41,176 bases of DNA from a virus, in IMG/VR virus record IMGVR_UViG_3300036770_003412, positions 1-41,176 of that record; one strand, 5' to 3'. Within the stretch, counting starts at the first letter, position 1; each line of letters starts with the position of its first letter. The position numbers were made by a program, and so were the translations under genes. Under the pieces are notes generated by a model, which was given only the letters and a program-made list of their open reading frames with translations, searched no databases and was not told the origin of the DNA. This document shows, piece after piece, positions 30,874-37,440 of this stretch.

Positions 30874-31458
30874 ATGTTTTTACCGAAAACAAACTCGACC
30901 GATTTTACGCCGGCGCCAGCCGGGACCCATATCGCGGTATGCGTCCGCGTCATCGACCTCGGGACACAGACCGTGGACTGGCAGGGGACGAGCAAGCTCC
31001 AGCGCAAGATCATGATTGTGTGGGAGTTGCCCGCCGAGGTCATGGACAACGGAAAGCCGTTCCTGCACTCGCAGCGGTACACGTTCTCGAGCAATGAGAA
31101 GAGCACGCTGCGCAAGCATTTGGAAGGCTGGCGCGGGAAGAAGTTCTCGGATGCAGAGCTGTCCACGTTCGACTTGAAGAGCGTCCTCGGGAAGGCCTGC
31201 TCGCTCATCGTCTCGCACTCGGCGCGCGGCGATAAGGTCTACGCCAACACGGACGGCATCGGCCCGATCCCGAAGGGCGTCCCGGCGCCGGAGCCCGTCA
31301 ATCCTACAACCTATTTCTCGCTCGAGGCCGACCGCTTCGACGTGGATACGTTCAACGCTCTCAGCGCCGGCATCAAGACCGTCATCATGCGCTCGCCCGA
31401 GTACGCGGAGCGCATCGGCGCCAGCCTCGCGCATCACGACGAGGAGGATGTGTTTTGA
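30874..31458 (+). CDS. Probable ssDNA-binding / replication accessory protein
   Basis: This 194-residue protein follows the exonuclease with no gap. It has an OB-fold-like N-terminus (GTHIAVCVRVIDLGTQTVDW, KLQRKIMIVWELP), a conserved RYTFSSNEKSTLRKHLEGWRGKKFSDAELSTFDLKSVLGKAC segment, and an acidic C-terminal tail (AHHDEEDVF). An acidic tail is typical of single-strand-binding proteins. The conserved segment matches phage proteins often annotated as replication initiation NGO0469-type. A recombination or replication partner of the exonuclease is inferred. Confidence 0.78.
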   Translation: MFLPKTNSTDFTPAPAGTHIAVCVRVIDLGTQTVDWQGTSKLQRKIMIVWELPAEVMDNGKPFLHSQRYTFSSNEKSTLRKHLEGWRGKKFSDAELSTFDLKSVLGKACSLIVSHSARGDKVYANTDGIGPIPKGVPAPEPVNPTTYFSLEADRFDVDTFNALSAGIKTVIMRSPEYAERIGASLAHHDEEDVF

Positions 31459-31823
31459 GGCTGGTCAATCGGGAGATCGGGCGCGTAGACCCGGACGAGA
31501 TCTACGCTGAGATGACGGCGGCGGCTGACCAGTATGCGTCGGACGCCTACGTCGCCGACCTGGCTGAGATCGCGGCGGACAACGCCATCGATCGTGCCAT
31601 GCTCGCTTTGCGCGATGGGCCCGGTCCGCTTGAGATGAAGCGGGCCGAGGCTCGATCCAGCAAGGACGCGCTTGAGGCCGCAGAGGCCCTCGCCGGCGCC
31701 AAGCGAACGGCGCTTGCCTCAAAACTGCGATGGCAGGCGCTCGTCACAAAGCTCGACTTTTTGCGCTCGCTGGAGAGTTCGCTGCGCGCGCAGGCCGTCC
31801 ACGTTGACCGGATGAGAGGGTGA
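31455..31823 (+). CDS. Hypothetical coiled-coil early protein, TTG start
   Basis: This 122-residue product starts with TTG at 31455, seven bases after GGAGG and overlapping the upstream TGA (TTGA). It is helical throughout, with Ala/Glu/Lys/Arg-rich segments (RAEARSSKDALEAAEALAGAKRTALASKLR, LRSLESSLRAQAVHVD), probably a coiled coil. No family is recognised. Genes at this spot in related cassettes are often unknown partners of the recombination proteins. Confidence 0.7.
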   Translation: MRLVNREIGRVDPDEIYAEMTAAADQYASDAYVADLAEIAADNAIDRAMLALRDGPGPLEMKRAEARSSKDALEAAEALAGAKRTALASKLRWQALVTKLDFLRSLESSLRAQAVHVDRMRG

Positions 31824-31825
31824 CC

Positions 31826-32170
31826 ATGAACAGCTTACCGATCCTCGACCTGATCGAGTCCAAGCGTCTGCGTGACGAGGGGATGGCGCTCGTCGATCGA
31901 CCGAAATGGAGCGATGCCGCCTTGGCGATGGCTATAAGCGTGCGCGACGGGTGGTCCGTTCGCGCGCAGCTCTTTGAGACGTTCGCGATGGAGGACCTTC
32001 GCCAGGTGCTTGTAGCGGCGGGTCTGCCGGAGCCGGCGCATCCCAATGCCTGGGGCGCCTTCGGCATGTCGCTGGCGAAGAGGGGCATCATTGTCCGCAC
32101 GGGCGAGTGGCGCAACGCGAAGTCCAAGAAGAGCCATGCGTGCATGGTGCCTTTGTACAGGTGGGGGTGA
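31826..32170 (+). CDS. Winged-helix-like early protein
   Basis: This 114-residue product starts MNSLPILDLIESKRLRDEGM. It has a two-helix N-terminus, then ARLFETFAMEDLRQVLVAAGLPEPAHPNAWGAFGMSLAKRGIIVRTGEW, and ends KSHACMVPLYRWG. The NAWGA-A---GII--G pattern, with a conserved C-terminal His/Trp, recurs in phage replication-module proteins predicted to be winged-helix DNA-binding. The GTG at 31820 is too close to the upstream AGAGGG, so ATG 31826 is chosen. It is probably a replication or transcription accessory. Confidence 0.68.
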   Translation: MNSLPILDLIESKRLRDEGMALVDRPKWSDAALAMAISVRDGWSVRAQLFETFAMEDLRQVLVAAGLPEPAHPNAWGAFGMSLAKRGIIVRTGEWRNAKSKKSHACMVPLYRWG

Positions 32171-32361
32171 TTTACAATGACGAAAACCCTCACCCTGTCG
32201 TCATCCGCTACCGCACGCGCGGCTGGTCGCACCCTTGGTACGACCGCTTCGAGGAGCGTGCCGCTATTATGGAGTACGACGGCGGCATGTCGCGCGAAGA
32301 CGCTGAGCGAGAGGCTTACAGGATTGTGTTGGCTGAGATGAAAGAGGCCCGAATGTCATGA
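32167..32361 (+). CDS. Hypothetical small protein, GTG start
   Basis: This 64-residue product starts at GTG 32167 (overlapping the previous TGA as GTGA) and contains IRYRTRGWSHPWYDRFEERAAIMEYDGGMSREDAEREAYRI. The RAAIMEYDGGM-R-DAE segment is met in other phage and mobile-element proteins of unknown function. Its stop overlaps the next ATG as ATGA. No catalytic motif is seen. Confidence 0.62.
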   Translation: MIYNDENPHPVVIRYRTRGWSHPWYDRFEERAAIMEYDGGMSREDAEREAYRIVLAEMKEARMS

Positions 32362-32912
32362 CCGACGCCATTGTCGTTTGGTTTTCCTGTGGCGCTGCGA
32401 GCGCCGTGGCGGCGAAGTTGACCGTAGAGAAGTACGGTTCTGAGCGCGTGCGCGTCGTCAATTCGCCGGTACTGGAGGAACACCCTGACAATCGACGGTT
32501 TTTGGCGGACGTACAGAAGTGGGTGGGCGTTGCAATAGAAACCGCAGTCAACCCGGAATACCCATCAACATCAGCGCGCGAGGTGTGGGACAAGCGTCGC
32601 TTTATGTCGTCGCCTTACGGCGCGCCGTGTACCGTTGAGCTGAAGAAAGAAGCTAGGCGGCATTGGGAAAAAAGCAATCCAGTGGCCTGGCACGTCTTGG
32701 GGTTCACGGTTGATGAGCGGCACCGTCATGAGCGGTTTGTGCAGACTGAGCGCAGCAATGTATTGCCAGTTTTAATTGATGCCGGATTGCGAAAGGCAGA
32801 CTGCCTTGCAGTGCTGCGGGAGGCTGGAATCAGGCCCCCCGCCATTTACAGCTTGGGCTACCCAAACGCGAATTGCATAGGCTGCGTGAAGGCTACAAGT
32901 CCCGCGTATTAG
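32358..32912 (+). pseudogene. PAPS reductase-like phage protein, amber-interrupted
   Basis: This frame starts ATG 32358 with an altered PP-loop (WFSCGAASAV) and a SSPYGAPCTVELKK segment, then LGYPNANCIGCVKATSPAY. It stops at TAG 32910-32912, where related proteins have Trp (YWN). The same frame stays open for 65 more codons to TGA 33108-33110 and encodes NLVRRTFPDVFTERAKQSRR, then a LDELPATEGGQ segment and ECGVFCEE, the usual C-terminus with the second Cys pair. Thus a single TGG to TAG change splits a 250-residue protein. These ATP-pyrophosphatase-family proteins bind Fe-S or adenylate chemistry in phages, and function is uncertain. The truncated 184-residue product probably is inactive unless the amber is suppressed. 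Confidence 0.85.
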
Positions 32913-33110
32913 AATCTTGTTAGGCGCACCTTCCCCGACGTGTTTACGGAGCGCGCGAAACAGTCGCGCCGCTTGGGTGCAATGCTGGCACGCCATAGAG
33001 GTGAGCGAATTTATTTGGACGAACTACCGGCAACGGAGGGCGGGCAGATGGAAATGAATTTCGAGTGCGGCGTCTTCTGCGAGGAACCAACAGAGGTCCG
33101 GATGTCATGA
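32913..33110 (+). pseudogene. C-terminal remainder of the PAPS reductase-like gene
   Basis: This continues the upstream frame past the amber codon at 32910-32912 and ends at TGA 33108-33110, overlapping the next ATG as ATGA. It encodes the conserved tail with LDELPATEGGQ and the Cys pair of ECGVFCEE. There is no start codon of its own with a ribosome-binding site. The intact ATGA coupling to the next gene suggests the stop is recent or readable. Confidence 0.8.
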
Positions 33111-33433
33111 GAATGCTCACCGTGAAGGACGTCGCGAGACGCTGGAAGTGTCCCGCGAGTACGGTGCGAGCGCACATTCGAAGCGGCTTGCGCGCGACGC
33201 GCACCGGGCGGAACTATCTCGTCTCGATCGACGAGGTGGTGAGATGGGAACGTTCAGACTTGGAACGCATCGCGGGCGCCCTTGCGTTATCTGGCGTGGC
33301 GCAGACGGCAAGCGCGTCCGGCACCCCCTCAAATCCCTTCGTGAGCCTGACCGTCACGTTGAAGCGGCGCGATGGGTCGCAAGTCAGGAGCGAGTGGATG
33401 CTGGACGCGGACAGCGCATCGGAGGGATCGTAA
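33107..33433 (+). CDS. Excisionase/AlpA-like helix-turn-helix protein
   Basis: This 108-residue product starts MRMLTVKDVARRWKCPASTV and continues RAHIRSGLRATRTGRNYLVSIDEVVRWE, a MerR/excisionase-type winged helix of the HTH_17 family. Such proteins regulate or direct excisive recombination. The last 63 residues are low in recognisable structure and are encoded in DNA that also codes the integrase N-terminus in another frame. ATG 33107 overlaps the upstream TGA. The order xis-like, int, attP is standard. Confidence 0.8.
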   Translation: MRMLTVKDVARRWKCPASTVRAHIRSGLRATRTGRNYLVSIDEVVRWERSDLERIAGALALSGVAQTASASGTPSNPFVSLTVTLKRRDGSQVRSEWMLDADSASEGS

Positions 33434-34224
33434 CGTCCTACATCCGCTGGCTCGAGGAGCAAGGGGCGCCTAGCGCCAGGACGGCCCGTCATCAGTGGGC
33501 GACCGCCAGCGGCTTCTTCGACGATCGGGAGGCAATCGACCAGCACGACGTGGACGTCTTCGTCTCGCGCCGTCGCGCTGCCGGGATCTCCGACGAGACG
33601 ATCCGCCGGCAGCTCGGCATCCTGCGCGCGGCATTGCGCCGGCATGAGCGATCGGGGGGATCTCGGGCGCCTCTCATTTCCCTGCCGCCGCCGGGCAGGC
33701 CGCGAGAGCGGAAATTGAGCCGCGAGGAGCTGTCGAGGCTGGTCGAGGCCTGCGAGGAGCCTCACGTACGCCTCGCGGTCGAGATCCTGGCCGGGACGGG
33801 CCTGCGCGTGGGGAGGGTCCTCGCCCTGAAATGGGCCGACGTGGACCTGAGACGCGGGGAGATTCGATTAGAGACTCGCAGGCGGGCGAAGGGGGCTCCT
33901 CGGGTACTACCCCTGCCCCGGACCCTGATCGAGTCTCTGCGGGCCTCTGAGAGGGTTTGCGACCACGTCGTGGCCTACGATGGGAGGCCGGTCGCGTCCA
34001 TCCGGAGGGGGTTCAGGACGGCGTGCGATCGTGCCGGGCTGGGACCGGACGTCGTCCCGCACACGATCCGTCATTCCGTGGCGACGATCCTGCTCGATGA
34101 GGGCGTGCCGCTCACGGTCGTGAGTCAGCTCCTGGGCCACTCGTCGTCGCTCGTGACGGAACGCGTCTATGCGCGTCACACGGCGCAGGCGCTGGCGCAG
34201 GCGACGAGACGTCTGGAGAGGTAG
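33244..34224 (+). CDS. int: Tyrosine integrase
   Basis: This 326-residue protein starts MGTFRLGTHRGRPCVIWRGA, an arm-binding domain followed by a core-binding domain (about 55-150) and a catalytic domain. Catalytic residues are Arg188 (GTGLRVG), His273 and Arg276 (PHTIRHSV), His299 (LLGHSS) and Tyr309 (ERVYARHT). All are present, so it should be active. ATG 33244 lies within the excisionase-like gene (190-bp overlap, other frame). A longer frame back to 33148 exists, but it would overlap even more and lacks a good ribosome-binding site. It recombines attP at 34331-34377 with a tRNA-Val gene. Confidence 0.93.
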   Translation: MGTFRLGTHRGRPCVIWRGADGKRVRHPLKSLREPDRHVEAARWVASQERVDAGRGQRIGGIVTSYIRWLEEQGAPSARTARHQWATASGFFDDREAIDQHDVDVFVSRRRAAGISDETIRRQLGILRAALRRHERSGGSRAPLISLPPPGRPRERKLSREELSRLVEACEEPHVRLAVEILAGTGLRVGRVLALKWADVDLRRGEIRLETRRRAKGAPRVLPLPRTLIESLRASERVCDHVVAYDGRPVASIRRGFRTACDRAGLGPDVVPHTIRHSVATILLDEGVPLTVVSQLLGHSSSLVTERVYARHTAQALAQATRRLER

Positions 34225-34231
34225 CGCGCGG

Positions 34232-34246
34232 TGGTACAATGTACCA
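34232..34246. repeat. 15-bp palindrome left of attP
   Basis: TGGTACAATGTACCA is a perfect palindrome around a central A/T. It recurs identically at 34418-34432, on the other side of the attP core. It is a candidate integrase arm or excisionase site. Confidence 0.8.
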
Positions 34247-34330
34247 GCAGCTGGGAACGGCACCAGAACGGTCGTGGACCGACGAGGCAACGATTGCGCC
34301 AAAAATTGGCGGAAAGCTTGATCGGGGCGT

Positions 34331-34377
34331 CCTTCACACGGTAGGGGTCGCTGGTTCAATCCCAGCAGCGCCCACCA
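34331..34377 (+). other. attP core: 3' half of a tRNA-Val(CAC)
   Basis: From CCTTCACACGG on, the sequence reads as a tRNA anticodon loop (TTCACAC, anticodon CAC), variable region, a T arm (GCTGG, loop TTCAATC, CCAGC at 34350-34366), acceptor strand AGCGCCC, discriminator A and CCA (34375-34377). No matching D arm or 5' acceptor strand lies upstream, so it is not a functional tRNA. Integration into a host tRNA-Val gene restores that gene's 3' end. Confidence 0.85.
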
Positions 34378-34417
34378 TATTTTCAGCGGTTTTTCGGCCT
34401 CAAAGGGTAGTGACCGC

Positions 34418-34432
34418 TGGTACAATGTACCA
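34418..34432. repeat. 15-bp palindrome right of attP
   Basis: This is an identical copy of TGGTACAATGTACCA at 34232-34246, 171 bases away. Both lie outside the core, 84 and 40 bases from it. Confidence 0.8.
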
Positions 34433-34480
34433 CCCGACCACGTCCTGCGTCACTTCGCGCAAATAATCTGCCGCCCCCTC

Positions 34481-34519
34481 TTGACCTTACTCGAGGTCAG
34501 ACATACCTTGGTGTACACC
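34481..34519 (+). promoter_or_regulatory. Promoter and dyads for post-att cassette
   Basis: TTGACC (34481-34486) and TACCTT (34504-34509) are spaced 17 bp. A TGACC-N8-GGTCA dyad (34482-34499) overlaps the -35 and matches one at 29366-29383. The perfect palindrome GGTGTACACC (34510-34519) covers the predicted start point. A regulated promoter is inferred. Confidence 0.55.
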
Positions 34520-34550
34520 GGCGGCGTGAGGCTCCGGCGAGGAGGCAAAG

Positions 34551-34901
34551 ATGAGTACGCAAAACAAATCGGCAGGCTACTATTTCGTGGTTCTGCACCA
34601 CAGCACAAAGATCGACCCGGAGGCTCGCATTCAGTGGGCCTTATCGAAGCCAGAGATGCTGGAGCGCATGCAGGACTGCTACCGCACCGAGATCGTCGAT
34701 GCCGTCCCCGGTCATTTCGGGGACTGCTACGCCAAGACAGTCGGCAAGCCTGACCTAGAGGCTTTGGCGCTCGACATTCCGCTCGGCGACGCAGACGATT
34801 TTATCGTGCGAGGGCCCGGCACGCACCCGGGGGGCAGGATGTACTGGATTGATTTTGCTCACACCGTTTACGTCCCAGTGGAGAAGGCCGATGAGGAATG
34901 A
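34551..34901 (+). CDS. Hypothetical post-att cassette protein 1
   Basis: This 116-residue product starts MSTQNKSAGYYFVVLHHSTK. ATG 34551 follows GGAGG. It has a mixed alpha/beta composition (ARIQWALSKPEMLERMQDCYRTEIVDAVPGH, DADDFIVRGPGTHPGGRMYWIDFAHTVYVP), with several Asp and His residues but no catalytic motif recognised. It is the first of three genes lying beyond attP, with its own promoter-like region. In the prophage these would lie at the opposite end from the integrase. Confidence 0.75.
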   Translation: MSTQNKSAGYYFVVLHHSTKIDPEARIQWALSKPEMLERMQDCYRTEIVDAVPGHFGDCYAKTVGKPDLEALALDIPLGDADDFIVRGPGTHPGGRMYWIDFAHTVYVPVEKADEE

Positions 34902-34902
34902 C

Positions 34903-35109
34903 ATGAACAACCAGCTCTCGGAGCTGGCTCAAGATTGGCGGGAGCGGTCGGAGATGATCCAAAGCTTCATTCAGTGGATGGAGGATCTGCGATTGAAGAG
35001 CGTTGACGTCCCGACCCTGCGGACAATGTCCCAGATGTATTCAGGGAGCGCGGCTGAGGTCGAGGCCCACATCAATCCCGCACCCGTAAACGAGCGAGAG
35101 CCGTTCTGA
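34903..35109 (+). CDS. Hypothetical post-att cassette protein 2
   Basis: This 68-residue product starts MNNQLSELAQDWRERSEMIQ. ATG 34903 has GAGGA six bases upstream, so it is preferred over an in-frame ATG at 34891. It is helical with a central WMEDLRLKSVDVPTLRTM segment. Its stop overlaps the next ATG as TGATG. No family is recognised. Confidence 0.72.
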   Translation: MNNQLSELAQDWRERSEMIQSFIQWMEDLRLKSVDVPTLRTMSQMYSGSAAEVEAHINPAPVNEREPF

Positions 35110-35372
35110 TGGATGACATCGAGATCCTGATTAAGGCCGGAAAGGCATGCTACGGCGTGACGTGGCAGACGCAGCTCGCGCACGCCGTAGACGTCCTGCC
35201 GCGTCAGATGCGGCGCTACATTGCCGGCGAGGCGCAGATCCCGCCGCAGGTCTGGGAGAGAATCGCCGACATCCTCGCCGCGCGTCTGGCCGTGCTTACG
35301 ACGGCGTCCGAGGCCGTCCGCACGAAAGTGCAGCGTCGGCCAGCATTGCGTGGCGCTCGCGCAACACGTTGA
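35109..35372 (+). CDS. Helix-turn-helix post-att cassette protein 3
   Basis: This 87-residue product has a Cro-like HTH pattern: LAHAVDVLPRQMRRYIAGEAQIPPQVWERIADIL, with RQMRRYIAGE in the recognition-helix position. Small proteins of this pattern are usually phage transcription regulators. The gene's final 77 bases overlap the convergent Rz1 gene. It may autoregulate its operon through the dyads at 34482-34519 (inference). Confidence 0.75.
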   Translation: MDDIEILIKAGKACYGVTWQTQLAHAVDVLPRQMRRYIAGEAQIPPQVWERIADILAARLAVLTTASEAVRTKVQRRPALRGARATR

Positions 35373-35565
35373 AGCGCCGGATGTCCTCCATCCACGCCAC
35401 GAATGCATCGCGCTGACTGAGCGGCGCCTTCAGGTCGTCCGGCCTCGCCAGCGGCGGCTCGGGGGCCGTGAGGGCGTCAGGGATCGCCGGGCAAGCCGGA
35501 TCGCGCGGCGTTGAGCACGCCGACAGGCTCGTCAGGCAGATCACAATCAACCATCTTCGGCACAT
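35296..35565 (-). CDS. Rz1: Outer-membrane spanin lipoprotein (Rz1-like)
   Basis: This 89-residue product starts MCRRWLIVICLTSLSACS. The basic start, hydrophobic stretch and lipobox LSAC (Cys17) identify a lipoprotein signal. The mature part is Pro-rich (PACPAIPDALTAPEPPLARP), as in Rz1 proteins that reach from the outer membrane to the inner-membrane spanin. The gene begins inside the Rz gene in another frame and extends beyond its end. GAGGG about ten bases upstream of ATG 35565 is a usable ribosome-binding site. Confidence 0.85.
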   Translation of the reverse strand: MCRRWLIVICLTSLSACSTPRDPACPAIPDALTAPEPPLARPDDLKAPLSQRDAFVAWMEDIRRFNVLRERHAMLADAALSCGRPRTPS

Positions 35566-35821
35566 ACTCGATTACCCTCTTGACCCGGTCGCGTGTCACC
35601 TCGCGGGAGCTGCTCTCCATCGCGTTGAGGCGGAGCGCGATGATCTCAGCCTTGGCAACGTCAACCCTAAGTTCCGCGTCCTTCCGGGCCATCGCCTCAG
35701 CTCTCAGGGTGGCAGAGAGGGCCGGGACCCTCTCAGCCTGTAGTCGCCAGCCGTTCGCGAGCCAGCCCACGTACGCGACGAGGGCGAGGCCGATCAGGGT
35801 GGCGGCAATCCTGAGCGACAT
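35477..35821 (-). CDS. Rz: Inner-membrane spanin (Rz-like)
   Basis: This 114-residue product has an N-terminal membrane segment (about 5-24, IAATLIGLALVAYVGWLANG) followed by a helical periplasmic part (ATLRAEAMARKDAELRVDVAKAEIIALRL). This is the usual i-spanin layout. Its 3' end overlaps the Rz1 gene by 89 bases in a different frame. Together with Rz1 it fuses inner and outer membranes at the end of lysis. It begins four bases after the upstream stop. Confidence 0.85.
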   Translation of the reverse strand: MSLRIAATLIGLALVAYVGWLANGWRLQAERVPALSATLRAEAMARKDAELRVDVAKAEIIALRLNAMESSSREVTRDRVKRVIEYVPKMVDCDLPDEPVGVLNAARSGLPGDP

Positions 35822-35825
35822 CTGC

Positions 35826-36074
35826 TTACGACGCCGGCGGCGTATTGCGTGGCTGATTTGCAGCCCCCGCAGCGGTTAGCGCGATCAACAGTGCGTTGAT
35901 CTCGTTGAGGTACGGGATCTCGAAGCCGGACCCGAACGCGCTCAATGCCGCCGATACGGCGACGATGAGGGCACTGATGGCGGCAGCGATTGCGGCGATC
36001 TTCGTCTTGAAGCCTGGGAATACGTTGAGCAGGCCGACGATGCCGTCGATGATGAGGGGGAAGTATTTAGTCAT
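35826..36074 (-). CDS. Holin-like membrane protein
   Basis: This 82-residue product starts MTKYFPLIIDGIVGLLNVFPG. It has two or three hydrophobic segments (about 6-16, 24-44 and 58-72), separated by short polar turns. An AAAGGAG site lies seven bases before ATG 36074, while the longer open frame back to 36170 overlaps the previous gene. A small multi-pass membrane protein directly between endolysin and spanin genes is the expected holin. Its class cannot be assigned. Confidence 0.75.
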   Translation of the reverse strand: MTKYFPLIIDGIVGLLNVFPGFKTKIAAIAAAISALIVAVSAALSAFGSGFEIPYLNEINALLIALTAAGAANQPRNTPPAS

Positions 36075-36091
36075 AAGCTCGCTCCTTTTCG

Positions 36092-36316
36092 TTACGACGC
36101 ACCAAAAACAATTCTGGCCCCGAGCGTCCCGAAGACGGCGACGAGGGAGCCGACAACGCTCGGCAACCAAAACAACACCGTGACCGTCCCCTTTGAGTGG
36201 GCGATGGCCTCGTTGAGAGACCGGACCTGGCGCGAGAGGTCCTCAACGTTTTCCGTGAGCAATTCAAAACGCCCCTTGAGTTCCCAAAACGCGCGCTGCA
36301 ATTCGTCTGCCGTCAC
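36092..36316 (-). CDS. Lysis-cassette protein with coiled coil and C-terminal membrane segment, GTG start
   Basis: This 74-residue product starts with GTG at 36316, seven bases after AGGAGGG and overlapping the endolysin TGA as GTGA. The N-terminal half is a coiled coil (about 5-45, LQRAFWELKGRFELLTENVED) and the end is a membrane segment (about 48-72, TVLFWLPSVVGSLVAVFGTLG). This layout resembles XhlA/haemolysin-type holin partners. It may be an anti-holin or holin partner (inference). Confidence 0.75.
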   Translation of the reverse strand: MTADELQRAFWELKGRFELLTENVEDLSRQVRSLNEAIAHSKGTVTVLFWLPSVVGSLVAVFGTLGARIVFGAS

Positions 36317-36687
36317 GGATACGCCCTCCTGTTCAGTTCAATGTGTGGCCCGTCTTTGAATGTCTTCCAATCGCCGCCCCAGACGATCGGAACCTTCAAC
36401 TCTTTTGAAGCGGCCTTGAACGCATCCGCCACCGGCTTGAACGCAGGCCACTTCCACGTGATCTTGCCGCCCACGACGGGAACGAAGTCGATGGCGTGGC
36501 CCGTCAGGTGGCGCGAGTTCATGGTCTTGGATGCGCCCTTGGCGACCAGTTCTTTCTGGCGCGCCAGCGTGCGCAGGCCCTCCGTGATGATGAAGGGCGT
36601 CGGGGACAGGGTGGCGGCGCGCTTGACGACCTTGACCAGATCCGGGTGAACGCCCTTGAGGGCGCGAAGGCTTCGATCGTTGAGCAT
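36313..36687 (-). CDS. Endolysin, M15-type L-alanyl-D-glutamate peptidase
   Basis: This 124-residue product contains SRHLTGHAIDF (His60, Asp67) and GPHIEL (His115 with Glu117), the metal-binding SxHxxGxAxD...HxE arrangement of M15/VanY-like carboxypeptidases such as the T5 endolysin. It cleaves peptide cross-bridges in peptidoglycan. No signal peptide is seen, so holin-dependent release is expected. GGAGG lies eight bases before ATG 36687. Confidence 0.93.
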   Translation of the reverse strand: MLNDRSLRALKGVHPDLVKVVKRAATLSPTPFIITEGLRTLARQKELVAKGASKTMNSRHLTGHAIDFVPVVGGKITWKWPAFKPVADAFKAASKELKVPIVWGGDWKTFKDGPHIELNRRAYP

Positions 36688-36690
36688 AAG

Positions 36691-37440
36691 CTAACCTCCC
36701 CTTATCGCGCGCAAGTGTGAAACTCTCCGAGGAACGGCGAGGCTCCGCACCATTGACGCCGGGGTTTGAGACGACGCGACTGCGCGGAGCATGCAGACTG
36801 AAATGCCGAGGCGATTGTTGCTCGTCGAAACGGTGTTGCGCTCAATCGTGTAGTCGTCTGGATACGAAATCGTGAACGCTGGCGTATTTGACGTCGGGTA
36901 GCCAGACAGCTCTGTCGTCGCGTCATACGCGAAGATGCTATAGAAAAGACTTGGCGCTGCGCTTCCCCAGTCCGGCGCCAACGTGCCAGGCGCAAGCGAT
37001 GTCCCTGACACGCTTGATGATGCGAGACCTGCCGCCGAGGAAAATGGCTGTGCGGCATCGACCCCAGAAACAACGGCCATGAACCCGACATATCTGACGG
37101 ATGAGCCCGGGATGTCGCCTGTAAGTGCGTTGCTGTCGCCAGTTTCACTGCCAGTCAAAGTGCGTCTGAAAACGGCCATCTTGAGTTGATTGAAGTCCCC
37201 AGCGGATTGGTTTGTGCGCCCGGTCACTGCGAACCCGCCAACGCTCAAAGTGCCAATATCTCCAGCGTTCCCTGTATCAATTGCGACGGCGCCGATTAAG
37301 TGTCGTCCAGCGACGATGCCGGATGGCAACTCAACAATGATGCCGTCAGCCCCAGATGACTCGAAAGTCTTGAAGCTTTCGATCTTCGGAACGGACAAAA
37401 GGCGGCTGGACCCGGCTATGGCTTGGTGGATGCCCGTCAT
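36691..37440 (-). CDS. Tail or receptor-binding protein, AT-richer
   Basis: This 249-residue product starts MTGIHQAIAGSSRLLSVPKI. ATG 37440 overlaps the fibre gene's stop (ATGA), so the longer frame to 37464 is not used. It is a beta-rich Gly/Ser/Thr protein (GIIVELPSGIVAGRHLIGAVAIDTG, FAVTGRTNQSAGDFNQLKMAVF, SSSVSGTSLAPGTLAPDWG) with no named family recognised. It directly follows a fibre gene and precedes the endolysin. A fibre-tip or adhesin is inferred. Confidence 0.75.
   Translation of the reverse strand: MTGIHQAIAGSSRLLSVPKIESFKTFESSGADGIIVELPSGIVAGRHLIGAVAIDTGNAGDIGTLSVGGFAVTGRTNQSAGDFNQLKMAVFRRTLTGSETGDSNALTGDIPGSSVRYVGFMAVVSGVDAAQPFSSAAGLASSSVSGTSLAPGTLAPDWGSAAPSLFYSIFAYDATTELSGYPTSNTPAFTISYPDDYTIERNTVSTSNNRLGISVCMLRAVASSQTPASMVRSLAVPRRVSHLRAIRGG

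Larger units (their letters stand above)
34225..34550. other. attP region and promoter of the post-att cassette
   Basis: This 326-bp gap after the integrase carries no gene. It holds identical 15-bp palindromes at 34232-34246 and 34418-34432, a CGCCAA-AAA-TTGGCG inverted repeat at 34297-34311, the tRNA-like attP core at 34331-34377, and a promoter-like pair with dyads at 34481-34519. Confidence 0.85.

Noticed and set aside
34300-34377. A complete tRNA gene at attP
   Set aside because: No D arm or 5' acceptor strand pairs with the 3' half, so it is only the attachment-site half.
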